Source: Actinokineospora baliensis
Lineage (GTDB): Bacteria; Actinomycetota; Actinomycetes; Mycobacteriales; Pseudonocardiaceae
DNA: 64,000 nt
Assembly: GCF_016907695.1 (NCBI RefSeq)
Contig: NZ_JAFBCK010000001.1
Span: forward strand, 5,072,001 to 5,136,000
Direction of reading: 5' to 3'
Shown: in pieces, positions 8,635 through 17,130 of the stretch
Numbering within the stretch: the stretch's first letter is position 1
Layout: the number at the start of each line of letters is the position of its first letter
The notes under the pieces: model-generated
Told to the model about the DNA's origin: nothing
The model's database searches: none
Seen by the model: only the letters and a program-made list of their open reading frames with translations
Translations under genes and position numbers: made by a program

Positions 8635-9036
8635 ATGAGCTCCTACGACGTCACCGCCGAGTCGACCGCGCCACCCGCGGCGGTCTGGGCGCTGCTGCTC
8701 GACACCACGACATGGCCGACGTGGTCGCGGGTCGACGAAGCGCGAGCCGACGGTTCGCTGCGCACCTTCCGCACCGGCAAGGTGATCACCGAAGAGCGCG
8801 TGACAACCCTCGACCCCGAACGCCGGTTCGCCTACGAGGGCATCGTGAACCCGCACCTCACCAACTACCAAGCGGCCGTCGAACTGACCGAACTCCCCAC
8901 CGGCGGCACCCGGATCCGCTGGCACGGCACGTACCAGACGAGGTGGTGGATGAGCTGGTTCCTGCCGCTGTACCTGCGGCGGTTCATGCTCACCATGGCG
9001 ACCGGGCTCGCCGAGCACGCGGCTAAGATCACCTGA
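8635..9036 (+). CDS. SRPBCC-family (polyketide cyclase/START-like) small protein
   Basis: The 133-aa protein has the SRPBCC helix-grip pattern: an N-terminal ESTAPPAAVWALLLDTTTWPTW block, central strands, and a C-terminal amphipathic helix (MLTMATGLAEHAAKI). Such proteins bind hydrophobic ligands and include polyketide cyclases and stress or START-like proteins. No catalytic residues are recognisable and no polyketide genes are adjacent, so a specific activity should not be assumed. It is followed 27 nt later by the small partner gene of the amidase and may be co-transcribed with it. Confidence 0.82.
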   Translation: MSSYDVTAESTAPPAAVWALLLDTTTWPTWSRVDEARADGSLRTFRTGKVITEERVTTLDPERRFAYEGIVNPHLTNYQAAVELTELPTGGTRIRWHGTYQTRWWMSWFLPLYLRRFMLTMATGLAEHAAKIT

Positions 9037-9063
9037 CGGAACCCGTAGGCTCCAGGAGGTCAC

Positions 9064-9252
9064 GTGCCTGATCTCACCCCGGCGGACGCGGCGACCTGGT
9101 TCGCCCACGCGGGCATGCCCCTGCCCGAAGACCGCCACGCCGAAGTCGCCGCCCTGGCGTCACGCATGAACGACCTGGCCGCCGGGTTGCGCGAACTCGA
9201 CCTCGGTGACGTCGAGCCGTACCGGCCAGGAGGTGCGGATGCTGCCCGCTGA
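9064..9252 (+). CDS. AtzG/GatC-like small amidase partner
   Basis: The frame opens with GTG preceded by an AGGAGG ribosome site and encodes 62 residues. The pattern (AATWFAHAGMPLPEDRHAEVAALASRMNDL, then a Leu-rich helix and DLGDVEPYRP) resembles the small helical AtzG/GatC-type proteins found before amidases. In those systems the small subunit wraps around and stabilises the amidase. The end overlaps the amidase start by 14 nt, and the amidase ribosome site lies inside this gene, so the two are translationally coupled. Its similarity is by pattern, not by search. Confidence 0.7.
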   Translation: MPDLTPADAATWFAHAGMPLPEDRHAEVAALASRMNDLAAGLRELDLGDVEPYRPGGADAAR

Positions 9253-10561
9253 CCTGACCCTCACGGCCGCCGCGCGCGCCATCCGCGACCGCGAGCTGTC
9301 CCCGGTCGAGCTGGTCGATTCCGTGCTGGCCCGCGTCGCGGAAGTCGAGCCCCGCCTTGGCGCGTACGTGACGGTCACCGCTGATCGTGCCCGCGCGGCG
9401 GCGGTCCGAGCCGCGGGTGAGATCGCTTCGGGTGGGTATCGCGGGCCGCTGCACGGGATCCCGTACGCGATGAAGGACCTCATCGACATCGCCGGTCTGC
9501 CCACGACGGCCAGCTCCCGGGTACGGGCGGATCATGTTGCCACTGCTGACAGCGTGGTCGCCCAGCGCTTGGACTCGGCGGGCACGGCACTGGTGGGCAA
9601 GACCCACACGCACGAGTTCGCTTACGGCCTGGTCACACCGCAAACCGCCAACGCGGTCGACCCCGGCCGCATCGCGGGCGGGTCCAGTGGCGGCTCCGCG
9701 GTCGCTGTGGCTGCGGGCGCGGCGACCTTCGCGTTGGGCACCGACACGGGCGGTTCGATCCGCGTTCCCGCGGCGCTCAACGGCGTCGTCGGCCTCAAAC
9801 CGACCTACGACCTCGTGCCCCGGGACGGCGTAGTGCCGCTGTCCTGGTCGTTGGACCACGTCGGCCCGATCACCCGCACAGTGGCGGACGCGGCACTTGT
9901 CCTGCCCGCCCTCAGCGGCCGCCCGGAACCTACCCTGACCCCCAACGTCACCGGTCTGCGCATCGGCATCCCCCGAAACCACTACTTCGACCGTGTCCAC
10001 CCCGAGGTCGCCGCCGCCGTCCACACGGCTCTGACCCATCTGGAATCCCTCGGCGCCCACCTGATCGACGTCGAGATCCCCATGGCGCGGTACGTCCTGC
10101 CGATCAACTGGGCGATCATGGGGCCTGAGGCCACCGCGTACCACGAACCCACCCTGCGCGGCACGCCCGAGCTGTACACGCCGGAGATCCACGTGCTCCT
10201 GGAGGCGGGGCTGCTCCTGCCGGTCACCGACTACATCCGCGCCCAACGCGCCCAAACCCTCATGCGCCAGAAGTGGCTTGAGGTCTTGGAAACGGTCGAC
10301 ATCGTTGCCGCCCCCACCACGCCGGTGACAGCCATCCCGGTGGACCAACAGGACGTCACCTGGCCTGATGGCGTCACCGAAACCGTGTCAGTGACTTACG
10401 TCCGCTTGTCGTCACCCGCGAACATCACCGGCCTCCCGGCGTTGTCGGTACCGGTCGGACTGGACGGCGCCGGGTTGCCGATCGGGATGCAGCTGATCGG
10501 ACGGCCCTTCGCGGAATCCGTTGTCCTGGGCGCCGGACACGTCTACGAACTGTCCGTTTAG
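9239..10561 (+). CDS. amidase-signature-family hydrolase
   Basis: I choose the ATG at 9239, preceded by CCAGGAGGTGCGG, rather than an upstream GTG; this gives 440 aa. The amidase-signature catalytic triad is visible: Lys in GIPYAMKDLID (about residue 76), the cis-Ser in IAGGSSGGSA (about 149-158) and the nucleophilic Ser in LGTDTGGSIRVP (about 167-178). Such enzymes hydrolyse amides or transfer ammonia from glutamine. With a single small partner and no GatB nearby, this is more likely a stand-alone amide or biuret/allophanate-type hydrolase than the tRNA amidotransferase. The substrate cannot be read from the sequence. Confidence 0.9.
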   Translation: MLPADLTLTAAARAIRDRELSPVELVDSVLARVAEVEPRLGAYVTVTADRARAAAVRAAGEIASGGYRGPLHGIPYAMKDLIDIAGLPTTASSRVRADHVATADSVVAQRLDSAGTALVGKTHTHEFAYGLVTPQTANAVDPGRIAGGSSGGSAVAVAAGAATFALGTDTGGSIRVPAALNGVVGLKPTYDLVPRDGVVPLSWSLDHVGPITRTVADAALVLPALSGRPEPTLTPNVTGLRIGIPRNHYFDRVHPEVAAAVHTALTHLESLGAHLIDVEIPMARYVLPINWAIMGPEATAYHEPTLRGTPELYTPEIHVLLEAGLLLPVTDYIRAQRAQTLMRQKWLEVLETVDIVAAPTTPVTAIPVDQQDVTWPDGVTETVSVTYVRLSSPANITGLPALSVPVGLDGAGLPIGMQLIGRPFAESVVLGAGHVYELSV

Positions 10562-10587
10562 GATGGAGTAGACAGCGGTCGTACGCG

Positions 10588-11991
10588 ATGATCCTGGGGG
10601 ATTCGTTGCCAAAAGTACCTGACGCGCGCAAGGCGGGCCGTGCGGCGGTCAACGCGTTGCGAGCACTCTTGGAGCGCCACAACCACATCGTCCAGGAGGT
10701 GGACGGGCAGAACGACTTCGGCGAAGACCTGCACGTCACGTTCACCGAGGGCGGCGAGGTCACCGGCGACCTGGTGAAGATCCAGGTCAAGGGCGGCCAC
10801 TCGTGGCGCAGGGCCACCGGATACGCCGTTCCGGTCGGCGACCACGGCAGCACCTGGGCCGACGGCAACATCCCGGTCCTCTGCGTCGTGCACGACCCGG
10901 ACACCGACGGGCTCTACTGGGCCAACGCCACCAAGCAACTACTGGCGGCCCGGCGCGGCGGCGAGGTGCTCAAGGCGATCGCCGTCAGCCTCGACGACGT
11001 GCTCGACGACACCTCCATCGCAGACTTCGTCGCCGAGGTCAGGCGCTACCTGAGCCGCTACCGGGGCAACCGGATCATCCAAGCCCAGCTGGGCGAGATG
11101 GCGGGCGTCGAGTTCGGTCCCTCGGACCTCGTGCAACACCACGTGAACGTGTACGGCGAGGACCTGATCTTCTGGCAGCGCCGGGGCGAGGGGTTCACCA
11201 CCCTGCTGCACAGCGACCTCGACTGGCACCCGGAGTACTTCGGCCCTGAGCACTTCTTCCCCCAGGGTCAGCCGGGGACGTTCCCGCCCGTGCCGGTGGT
11301 GGGGAACACGATTCTGAGCACGGCCGAGGCCCAGTGGTTGGCGGCCTGCTTGGACGCGGCCCAGTGGGCTCGAGAACCCGCGCCTGACGATCCGCCACTG
11401 GACACCAACATCCGTGCGCGCGACGCCTACGTGGCCCAGCGGATCGAGAACCGCCTCCGGATCGAGCCCGACGCGGTGGCCCGGTCGATCCACCAGCTCC
11501 GCGAAGAGACCGCTGCTGATCAGGATCTGGCTGCCGTCGCCGCGAAGTGGGAAGCGGATGCCGAGGTGTGTGCCGAAGCGCTGTCGACACCGTGGGACGA
11601 GATGTCGAGCGATGCGCGTGGACTCGTCACGTTCTACCTGGTCAAGGAGGTGCGGGCTGGCTCGCCCGCGCTGGCGATCGACGAGCAGTTCCGGATCGTG
11701 TGGCGCACAGCCCGGGTGGCTGGGGAGTATCGGTTCGAGGCGCGGATCGGGCAACCGAGCACGCGGAAGTCGCCGCACCGGGAGTTGGTTCCGGCGTTCA
11801 TGCTCAGGGCGGGCGACAGGGTCTACTGGCTGAGCAGGTACGGCAAGGAACGCGGCCGGACCGTGTCGGCGGTGTGGGATTCCCGGGAAACGCCTGGGGC
11901 TGTGTGCGTGCTCTTCGACGACCTCAGCTTGGGCGACACCTTCTGGCCGGGGGAGTTCTTCACCAGGAGAGTGCCGCCCAAGTCGAGGTGA
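10588..11991 (+). CDS. DUF4365-domain protein with PD-(D/E)xK nuclease-like N-terminus
   Basis: The 467-aa protein begins with a DUF4365-type domain (about residues 8-155). The spacing of NDFGEDLHV, then about 20 residues, then VKIQVKGG fits the metal-binding D...ED...QVK arrangement of PD-(D/E)xK nucleases. DUF4365 domains occur in restriction- or defence-associated proteins, but often stand alone. The remaining 300 residues contain a helical region and a C-terminal beta-rich part (DRVYWLSRYGKERGRTVSAVW) that I do not recognise. An alternative TTG start at 10606 has a better-spaced GGGGGA ribosome site. It converges with the hydrolase gene, with a 1-nt gap. Confidence 0.72.
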   Translation: MILGDSLPKVPDARKAGRAAVNALRALLERHNHIVQEVDGQNDFGEDLHVTFTEGGEVTGDLVKIQVKGGHSWRRATGYAVPVGDHGSTWADGNIPVLCVVHDPDTDGLYWANATKQLLAARRGGEVLKAIAVSLDDVLDDTSIADFVAEVRRYLSRYRGNRIIQAQLGEMAGVEFGPSDLVQHHVNVYGEDLIFWQRRGEGFTTLLHSDLDWHPEYFGPEHFFPQGQPGTFPPVPVVGNTILSTAEAQWLAACLDAAQWAREPAPDDPPLDTNIRARDAYVAQRIENRLRIEPDAVARSIHQLREETAADQDLAAVAAKWEADAEVCAEALSTPWDEMSSDARGLVTFYLVKEVRAGSPALAIDEQFRIVWRTARVAGEYRFEARIGQPSTRKSPHRELVPAFMLRAGDRVYWLSRYGKERGRTVSAVWDSRETPGAVCVLFDDLSLGDTFWPGEFFTRRVPPKSR

Positions 11992-11992
11992 G

Positions 11993-12745
11993 TTAGGCGG
12001 GGTGGGCCTCCTTGAGGAGGGCGAGCAGGCGGTCCCAGTGGTGCTGGTGTCCGTCGGGGCTGAAGACGTCGGTGTCGGACATGGTGAAGCCGTGGATGGT
12101 GTTGGGGTAGATCTCGGTGGTGTGGGGGACACCGGTCTCGTTGAGGGCTTGGGTGAGCTCGGCTAGGGCTTCGGCGGAGATGTCGGGGGTGGCGAAGCCG
12201 ATGTGGACGTGGGCAGTGAGCTTCGCCAGGACGCGGTGGGGGCTGTCGGGGGCGTCGGTGACTAGGGGGCCGGGGTGGAAGCCTGCGATGGCCGCCACCT
12301 GCTCGGGGTGCGCGGCGGCGGTGCGCAGCGCCAGGATCGCGCCCACGCAGTAGCCGATGGTGGCGACCGGACCGCTGGCGACCTCGGGCTGGGCGTCGAG
12401 GAACTGGAGGTACGCGTCGGCGTCGCGCAGGACCAGGTCTGTCGTGTGGGCCCGCATCAAGGGCACCAGCTGGGTGATGATGGCGTCGCGGGCGCTGATG
12501 CGGATGTGGTCGGGTAACTCCACCACAGGGGCCTGGCCGTGGCGGTAGAAGATGTTGGGGGCGAGCACGTAGTAGCCGTGCTCGGCCAGTTCGGCCGCCT
12601 TGCGTTCGATCTCCGGCCGTGGACCGAAGGCGTCCGGGTACAGCAGCACGCCGGGGAATGGGCCGGGGCCGTGGGGGTGGGCGACGATCGCGTCGGCTTC
12701 GCCGTCGGGGGTGGGGATCCGCACCGTGGTGGTGGGCAAGGACAT
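11993..12745 (-). CDS. dienelactone hydrolase family protein
   Basis: The 250-aa alpha/beta hydrolase has the DLH features: GVLLYPDAFGPRPEIERKAAELAEHGYYVLAPN at the N-terminus, the Cys nucleophile in VATIGYCVGAILA (about residue 128), and the histidine in IYPNTIHGFTM (about residue 213). DLH enzymes open lactones such as dienelactone in aromatic degradation, but the family is broad. No aromatic-degradation operon is adjacent, so the substrate is open. It lies 15 nt downstream of the response regulator gene on the same strand and may be co-transcribed with the two-component genes. Confidence 0.88.
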   Translation of the reverse strand: MSLPTTTVRIPTPDGEADAIVAHPHGPGPFPGVLLYPDAFGPRPEIERKAAELAEHGYYVLAPNIFYRHGQAPVVELPDHIRISARDAIITQLVPLMRAHTTDLVLRDADAYLQFLDAQPEVASGPVATIGYCVGAILALRTAAAHPEQVAAIAGFHPGPLVTDAPDSPHRVLAKLTAHVHIGFATPDISAEALAELTQALNETGVPHTTEIYPNTIHGFTMSDTDVFSPDGHQHHWDRLLALLKEAHPA

Positions 12746-12760
12746 CTCCTGGGCTAGGTG

Positions 12761-13390
12761 TTAGAGGAGGCCGTGGTCGCGAGCGTAGAGGGCGGCTTGG
12801 GTGCGGTCGCGGAGGTTGAGGCGGTGCAGGATGCGGGAGATGTGGTTCTTGACCGTCCCTTCGCTGAGGTAGAGCCGGGCGGCGATCTCGCGGTTGGTGG
12901 CGCCACCCGCGATGAGGCGGAGCACATCGGTCTCGCGGGTGGTCAGGGCGTCGGTGGGAGAGGAAGGGCTGGACCCCAACGCGCTGGTGACATGCCGAGC
13001 AGCGGTGGCGTCGAGCTGGGTGACGCCCGCGTGCGCCATGCGGATCGCGTTGGCCAACTCGGTGGCGGGCAGGTCTTTGAGCAGGTACCCGGTCGCGCCC
13101 GCGCGCAGCGCCTGGATCACGTACTCCTCGTCGTCGAAGGTGGTGAGCATGAGGACCCGGCAGCCGGGCGCCCGAGTGCGCAACACAGCAACCGCGGCGA
13201 CCCCGTCCATCTCGGGCATCCGGACATCCATCAACACCAGGTCCGGCGCCAACGCCAAGACCCGCTCAATGGCCTCCTTCCCGTTCGCCGCCGTACCCAC
13301 CACCTCGATGTCCGGCTGCAGACCCAGCAGGGACGCGACCCCCTCCCGGACGAGCTGCTGGTCGTCGACCACCAGGACGCGGATGCTCAC
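12761..13390 (-). CDS. NarL/FixJ-family response regulator
   Basis: The 209-aa protein has a receiver domain with the acidic pocket VVDDQQ, phospho-acceptor Asp in DLVLMDVRMPEMDG (about residue 54) and conserved Lys in YLLKDLPATELA. A LuxR-type HTH follows (LTTRETDVLRLIAGGATNREIAARLYLSEGTVKNHISRILHRL, split between the scaffold and recognition helices). The GTG start overlaps the stop of a 40-aa ORF and is served by GCAGGAGG inside that ORF. Its cognate kinase is encoded just upstream. A likely target is the divergent membrane-protein gene at 14780. Confidence 0.93.
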   Translation of the reverse strand: MSIRVLVVDDQQLVREGVASLLGLQPDIEVVGTAANGKEAIERVLALAPDLVLMDVRMPEMDGVAAVAVLRTRAPGCRVLMLTTFDDEEYVIQALRAGATGYLLKDLPATELANAIRMAHAGVTQLDATAARHVTSALGSSPSSPTDALTTRETDVLRLIAGGATNREIAARLYLSEGTVKNHISRILHRLNLRDRTQAALYARDHGLL

Positions 13391-13509
13391 ATGGCCTCCT
13401 GCGGGGTGGAGCTCGCGGTCGGTGTGCGGTGTGGATGTACCACACCGGTGGTGTGGACCACGGGGCGGCAGTGGAGTTGGTTGTGCGCGGCAAGAGCGAG
13501 GTTGCTCAT
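13387..13509 (-). CDS. 40-aa ORF coupling kinase and response regulator
   Basis: A 40-residue frame fills the gap between the histidine kinase and its regulator. Its ATG overlaps the kinase stop (ATGA at 13506-13509) and its TGA overlaps the regulator GTG start (13387-13390). The sequence (starting MSNLALAAHNQLHCRP, rich in His, Pro and Thr) matches no family I know. It may be a genuine micro-protein or a translational bridge that lets ribosomes travel from kinase to regulator, since the regulator ribosome site lies within it. Confidence 0.45.
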   Translation of the reverse strand: MSNLALAAHNQLHCRPVVHTTGVVHPHRTPTASSTPQEAM

Positions 13510-14678
13510 GAGGCCACCCGGAGGGTGATGGTGGTGCCTGCGCCTGGTGCGCTGTCGATGTGCACCACGCCGCCTACTAGGGCGGCGCGTTCGCGTAGGC
13601 CTAGTAGGCCGAAGCCTTCGGGATGGGCGGGTGGGTGGAGGCTCTCGACTGGGGTGGGTGAGGCGAAGCCGCGGCCGTTGTCGTGGATGGTGAGGGTTAG
13701 GTCGTGGGGGGTGAAGGTGATTGTGATGGTTACCCGGGTGGCGGCGGCGTGGCGGCGGGTGTTGGTGAGGGCTTCTTGGGCTGCTCGGAACAGGGTGGTG
13801 ACCGTGGCTTGGTCGGTTGGCCGTTCGGTGCCTTCGATGCGCAGGGTGACTGTGGGGGTGTCGTCGTCGGTGAGGAGGTCTGCTAGGGCGGTGGTCAAGG
13901 ACACGGGGGAGCGCAGGGCCCCTACTGAGGCGCGTACGTCCTCCAGCGCGAGGCGGGCCGATTTGCGTGCGTCGGCTACGGCCCGGTCGGCGATGTCGGG
14001 GTCGTGGGGGCGGAAGGCCGCCGCCTTCTCCAGCTGGATGGAGATGGCCGTCAGGTGGTGACCGAGGCTGTCGTGGATGTCGCGGGCGACTCGGTTGCGC
14101 TCGGCCGCCGCCGAGAGTTCGCCGACCCGTGCGGCGGCGCGGCGCTCCCTGGTCACCACGTCGGCCATCGCGACCGCCAGCACCACGCCCATGCCGAACA
14201 TCAACAGGTCTGACACGTACACCGCGTCGCGGTACCAGCCGGGGACCCACACCGCGAAGCCCGCGACCAGCACTGCCAGGCACACCCCGCCCGCCACCAG
14301 CCCGGCGACCCGACCCAGGCTCAGGTACGCCAGGAACGGCACCAGCACGAACAACGCCCGCGATAGCCCCGACCCGTCCAGCGCGGCTGCCGCGGCGAAC
14401 AGCGCCACCCGCGCGAGCAGGAACCCCACCGCCGCGCCCGCGCCCCGGTCGAAACGCGCCGCCAGTGGCTCGACTGCGAACAGCGCTAGCACGCACGCGC
14501 CGAACCCCGCCGTCCTCAGTGGAGAGACCGCGCCGAGACCGGCGACCGCGTAGTACAACCCGGCCGCCAGCACGATCCCGTACACCGCGCCCGTCACCCA
14601 GGGCGCCGCCCGCTCATTCACCAGACGAGCGTACGCCGGGTGACCGAGTGGGTGAGGAAAGTTGTCCACAGGGCACAT
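13506..14678 (-). CDS. two-component sensor histidine kinase (HisKA_3 type)
   Basis: I start at the ATG at 14678, which has AGAGG six bases upstream; this gives 390 aa. The N-terminal 165 residues hold about five or six membrane segments with almost no extracellular loop, a layout typical of kinases that sense membrane state. The phospho-acceptor His is in ERNRVARDIHDSLGHHLTAIS (about residues 190-210). The HATPase domain carries RAAQEALTNTRRHA (N box), IHDNGRGFA and GLLGLRERAALVGG. The partner regulator follows after a 40-aa ORF. The divergent membrane protein at 14780 shares its promoter region. Confidence 0.92.
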   Translation of the reverse strand: MCPVDNFPHPLGHPAYARLVNERAAPWVTGAVYGIVLAAGLYYAVAGLGAVSPLRTAGFGACVLALFAVEPLAARFDRGAGAAVGFLLARVALFAAAAALDGSGLSRALFVLVPFLAYLSLGRVAGLVAGGVCLAVLVAGFAVWVPGWYRDAVYVSDLLMFGMGVVLAVAMADVVTRERRAAARVGELSAAAERNRVARDIHDSLGHHLTAISIQLEKAAAFRPHDPDIADRAVADARKSARLALEDVRASVGALRSPVSLTTALADLLTDDDTPTVTLRIEGTERPTDQATVTTLFRAAQEALTNTRRHAAATRVTITITFTPHDLTLTIHDNGRGFASPTPVESLHPPAHPEGFGLLGLRERAALVGGVVHIDSAPGAGTTITLRVAS

Positions 14679-14779
14679 GACCTCTGGCGCGGTGGTCGGT
14701 GACCTGGGTGTGTCGCGCGGCACTCCCGGCTCGGACGGCCTCTCCCTAGCCTCGGTTCGACCACAGAGCAAGGAGAACC

Positions 14780-15361
14780 ATGAACACCACCCTGACCCGC
14801 CTGGGCACCTATTGCGGGTTCGCCGCCGGGGCGCTGATCGCCCTGCCCGCCGCGGTCGAGACCGTCACCGGCGAGACCGCGGCGACCAGCTTCCTGCTCG
14901 GACTCTCACCCGCGCTCGCCGTTCCCCTGCTCGTCGTGCTGCACCTGCGGCAGAGCGAGGCGAGCGGGACCTTCGGCGCGGTCGCCGCTGTCGCGAACCT
15001 GCTCGGGCTCGGGCTGTTCGGCGGCGCCGCGTTCATGCTCAACATGGGCGTGTTCTACCTGCCCGAGGCCACGGCGAAGGAGCTGTTGCAAGGCCCGCCC
15101 AAGGTGGCGTTGCTGGGCAGCGCGCTGGTCTTCACCGTCGGATCGGTCCTGTTCGGACTCGCCATGGTGCGGGCGCGGGTGTTCCCCCGGATCCCGTCGA
15201 TGGTCTACATCGTGGCGCTGCCCGCCCTCGCCCTGGCCGCCCCGCTGCCGGACACCCTGTTCACCAGCTCCCTGCACGTCCTCTCCGGCGCCACCCTCAT
15301 CTGGCTAGCGACCACCCTGGTCTCCTCGCCCGCTCCCGCGCTGACCCCGGCCAGGACATGA
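14780..15361 (+). CDS. six-TM integral membrane protein, unknown function
   Basis: The 193-aa protein is almost wholly hydrophobic, with about six membrane segments separated by short loops. I recognise no catalytic motif or named family. It has an AAGGAG ribosome site (AGCAAGGAGAACC then ATG). It is divergent from the histidine kinase, with about 100 nt between the starts, so it is a natural regulatory target of that two-component system. That link is inference from position only. Confidence 0.72.
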   Translation: MNTTLTRLGTYCGFAAGALIALPAAVETVTGETAATSFLLGLSPALAVPLLVVLHLRQSEASGTFGAVAAVANLLGLGLFGGAAFMLNMGVFYLPEATAKELLQGPPKVALLGSALVFTVGSVLFGLAMVRARVFPRIPSMVYIVALPALALAAPLPDTLFTSSLHVLSGATLIWLATTLVSSPAPALTPART

Positions 15362-15381
15362 GATCTCGGACGTCCGACCGG

Positions 15382-16920
15382 TCAACCGCGTGCGGTGGAC
15401 CGGTCGGCGGCTCGGCGGCGCAGTTCCTTCTTGTCGGGTTTGCCCACGTCGGTGAGGGGCAGCGCGTCGACCAGGTGGACGTGGTCCGGGACGTACATGT
15501 CGCCCCGGCCGTCGCGGACCATCGTGCGGAGGGACTCGGCGGTGACCGTGGCGGTCGGCGTGAGGACGAGGGTGGCGTGGATCCGCTCGACACCGCCGTC
15601 GTCGGGGACGCCGTAGACGGCGGCGGCCCGGACGTCGGGGTGCGTGGTGAGGAAGTCCTCGAGTTCGGTGGTGTACACGTGCCCGCCGACCACGACGATC
15701 ATGTCCTTGAGGCGGTCGACGATGGTCAGGTAGCCCTGCTCGTCGAGGCGGCCGAGGTCGCCGGTGTGCACCCAGCCGTCGCGCAGGACCTGGGCTGTGA
15801 GCTCGGGGTCCTTCCAGTAGCCCTCCATGACCTCGCTCGCGCGCACGCAGATCTCGCCGACCTGCCCGACCGGTAGCGCCGCGCCGTCCGCGCCGCGGAT
15901 CTCGAGCTCGACCCCGGGGACGGCTCGGCCCGCGGTGCGCAGCACGTCGAGGCGGTCCGGGTCGTGCTCGGCGGCGGGTAGGACGGTGATGGCACCCGCC
16001 TCGAACTGGCCGTAGCCCTGCTGCAGGACCCGCCCGAACCGGCGTACCGCTTGGGCGATGCGGACCGGCGCGGACGGCGTGCCGCCGTAGGTGATGCGCT
16101 GGAGGCTGCTGGTGTCGAACTCCCCCGGGTGGTCAAGCACCTGGTAGAGCAACGGCGGCAGCAAGAAGGCGTGGGTGATCCGTTCCCGCTCGATGGTCGC
16201 CAGCACCTCGCCTGGGTCGAAGGCGTAGTGCAGTACGACGGTGCCGCCCGCGACGAGTGTGGAGTCGGCGATGAACCCACCCGCGTGCGATAGAGGGGTG
16301 CAGAGCAGGTCCCGGGGCTGTGCACCGCCGAACAGGCCGGACACCCGATCCAGGCCGCGCATGCGGGCGAACGTGCTTCGGATCCCCTTGGGGTGCCCGG
16401 TCGTGCCCCCGGAGTGACGGATGAAGCAGAGGTCACCGGGTCGCGCGGCGCTGGCCACTGGCTCGTCGGAGAGCCCGGCGGCGAGCGCGAGGAGGTCCTC
16501 ACCGGCGAGGTCGTCGGCGGGCCCGAGCACCAGGACGTGGGTCACCGGCACCGCGGCCACCAGCGTCGCGGCCCGATCGGCCAGACGTGGGTCGACGATC
16601 AGCGCGTAGGTCTCGACGTCGGCCATCAGCTTGGCCTGCACGTCGGGTCCGAGCCGGTTGTACAGGTGGTTGAAGTGCGCCCCGAGCAGGTTGACGGCGT
16701 ATCTGGCGGCCATGGTCTCCGGCAGGTTGCCGCACAGCAGCGTCACGGTTTTCCCGCGTCCGACGCCACGCTCCCGCAGCGCCCGCGCCAACCGGTACAC
16801 CAGCGAGCGGAACTCCTCGGCCGACAGGCGCCGGTCCCCGCTCACCACCACTTCCTGGCCGGAGAGCCCGTCGAGGATGTCTTCGACGTAGTTGCGGAAC
16901 TCCGGTGCGGCTGCGGACAT
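15382..16920 (-). CDS. AMP-dependent acyl-CoA synthetase/ligase
   Basis: I choose the ATG at 16920 (GGGAGGG upstream) over a longer frame; length is 512 aa. The adenylate-forming motifs are clear: the P-loop CFIRHSGGTTGHPKGI (about 168-183), QGYGQFEAGAIT, the hinge GDLGRLDEQGYLTIVDRLKD, and the C-terminal catalytic Lys in GKPDKKELRRR. Such enzymes activate a carboxylate as acyl-AMP and usually transfer it to CoA. The C-terminal GGHVYTTELEDFL replaces the common GGxNVYPxEVE. It resembles the FadD-like fatty or aromatic acid ligases. No CoA-pathway genes are adjacent, so the substrate is open. Confidence 0.9.
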   Translation of the reverse strand: MSAAAPEFRNYVEDILDGLSGQEVVVSGDRRLSAEEFRSLVYRLARALRERGVGRGKTVTLLCGNLPETMAARYAVNLLGAHFNHLYNRLGPDVQAKLMADVETYALIVDPRLADRAATLVAAVPVTHVLVLGPADDLAGEDLLALAAGLSDEPVASAARPGDLCFIRHSGGTTGHPKGIRSTFARMRGLDRVSGLFGGAQPRDLLCTPLSHAGGFIADSTLVAGGTVVLHYAFDPGEVLATIERERITHAFLLPPLLYQVLDHPGEFDTSSLQRITYGGTPSAPVRIAQAVRRFGRVLQQGYGQFEAGAITVLPAAEHDPDRLDVLRTAGRAVPGVELEIRGADGAALPVGQVGEICVRASEVMEGYWKDPELTAQVLRDGWVHTGDLGRLDEQGYLTIVDRLKDMIVVVGGHVYTTELEDFLTTHPDVRAAAVYGVPDDGGVERIHATLVLTPTATVTAESLRTMVRDGRGDMYVPDHVHLVDALPLTDVGKPDKKELRRRAADRSTARG

Positions 16921-17130
16921 GGCGGCGCCCTCCCACGGTCGGCTGCGCATCGATCACACCAGAAAGATCATCGCTGTGGTGCGGGCGCCACCCGATCAGC
17001 CGCCACGATCGTGTTACCGGACCCACCTCGCTGGGGGATTGCCGCCGTCCGGATTCCCTTGGAACGGTATGCCGGGGGCGCCGCGAGCCGTGGGTGTCCA
17101 CACAGGACTCCGTAAGGGGATGTGGGAACA

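Noticed and set aside
13387..14496. 369-aa minus-strand frame through the kinase gene
   Set aside because: It is out of frame with a clear histidine kinase and has Arg/Pro-rich sequence; only the last 40 codons bridging to the regulator are worth keeping.
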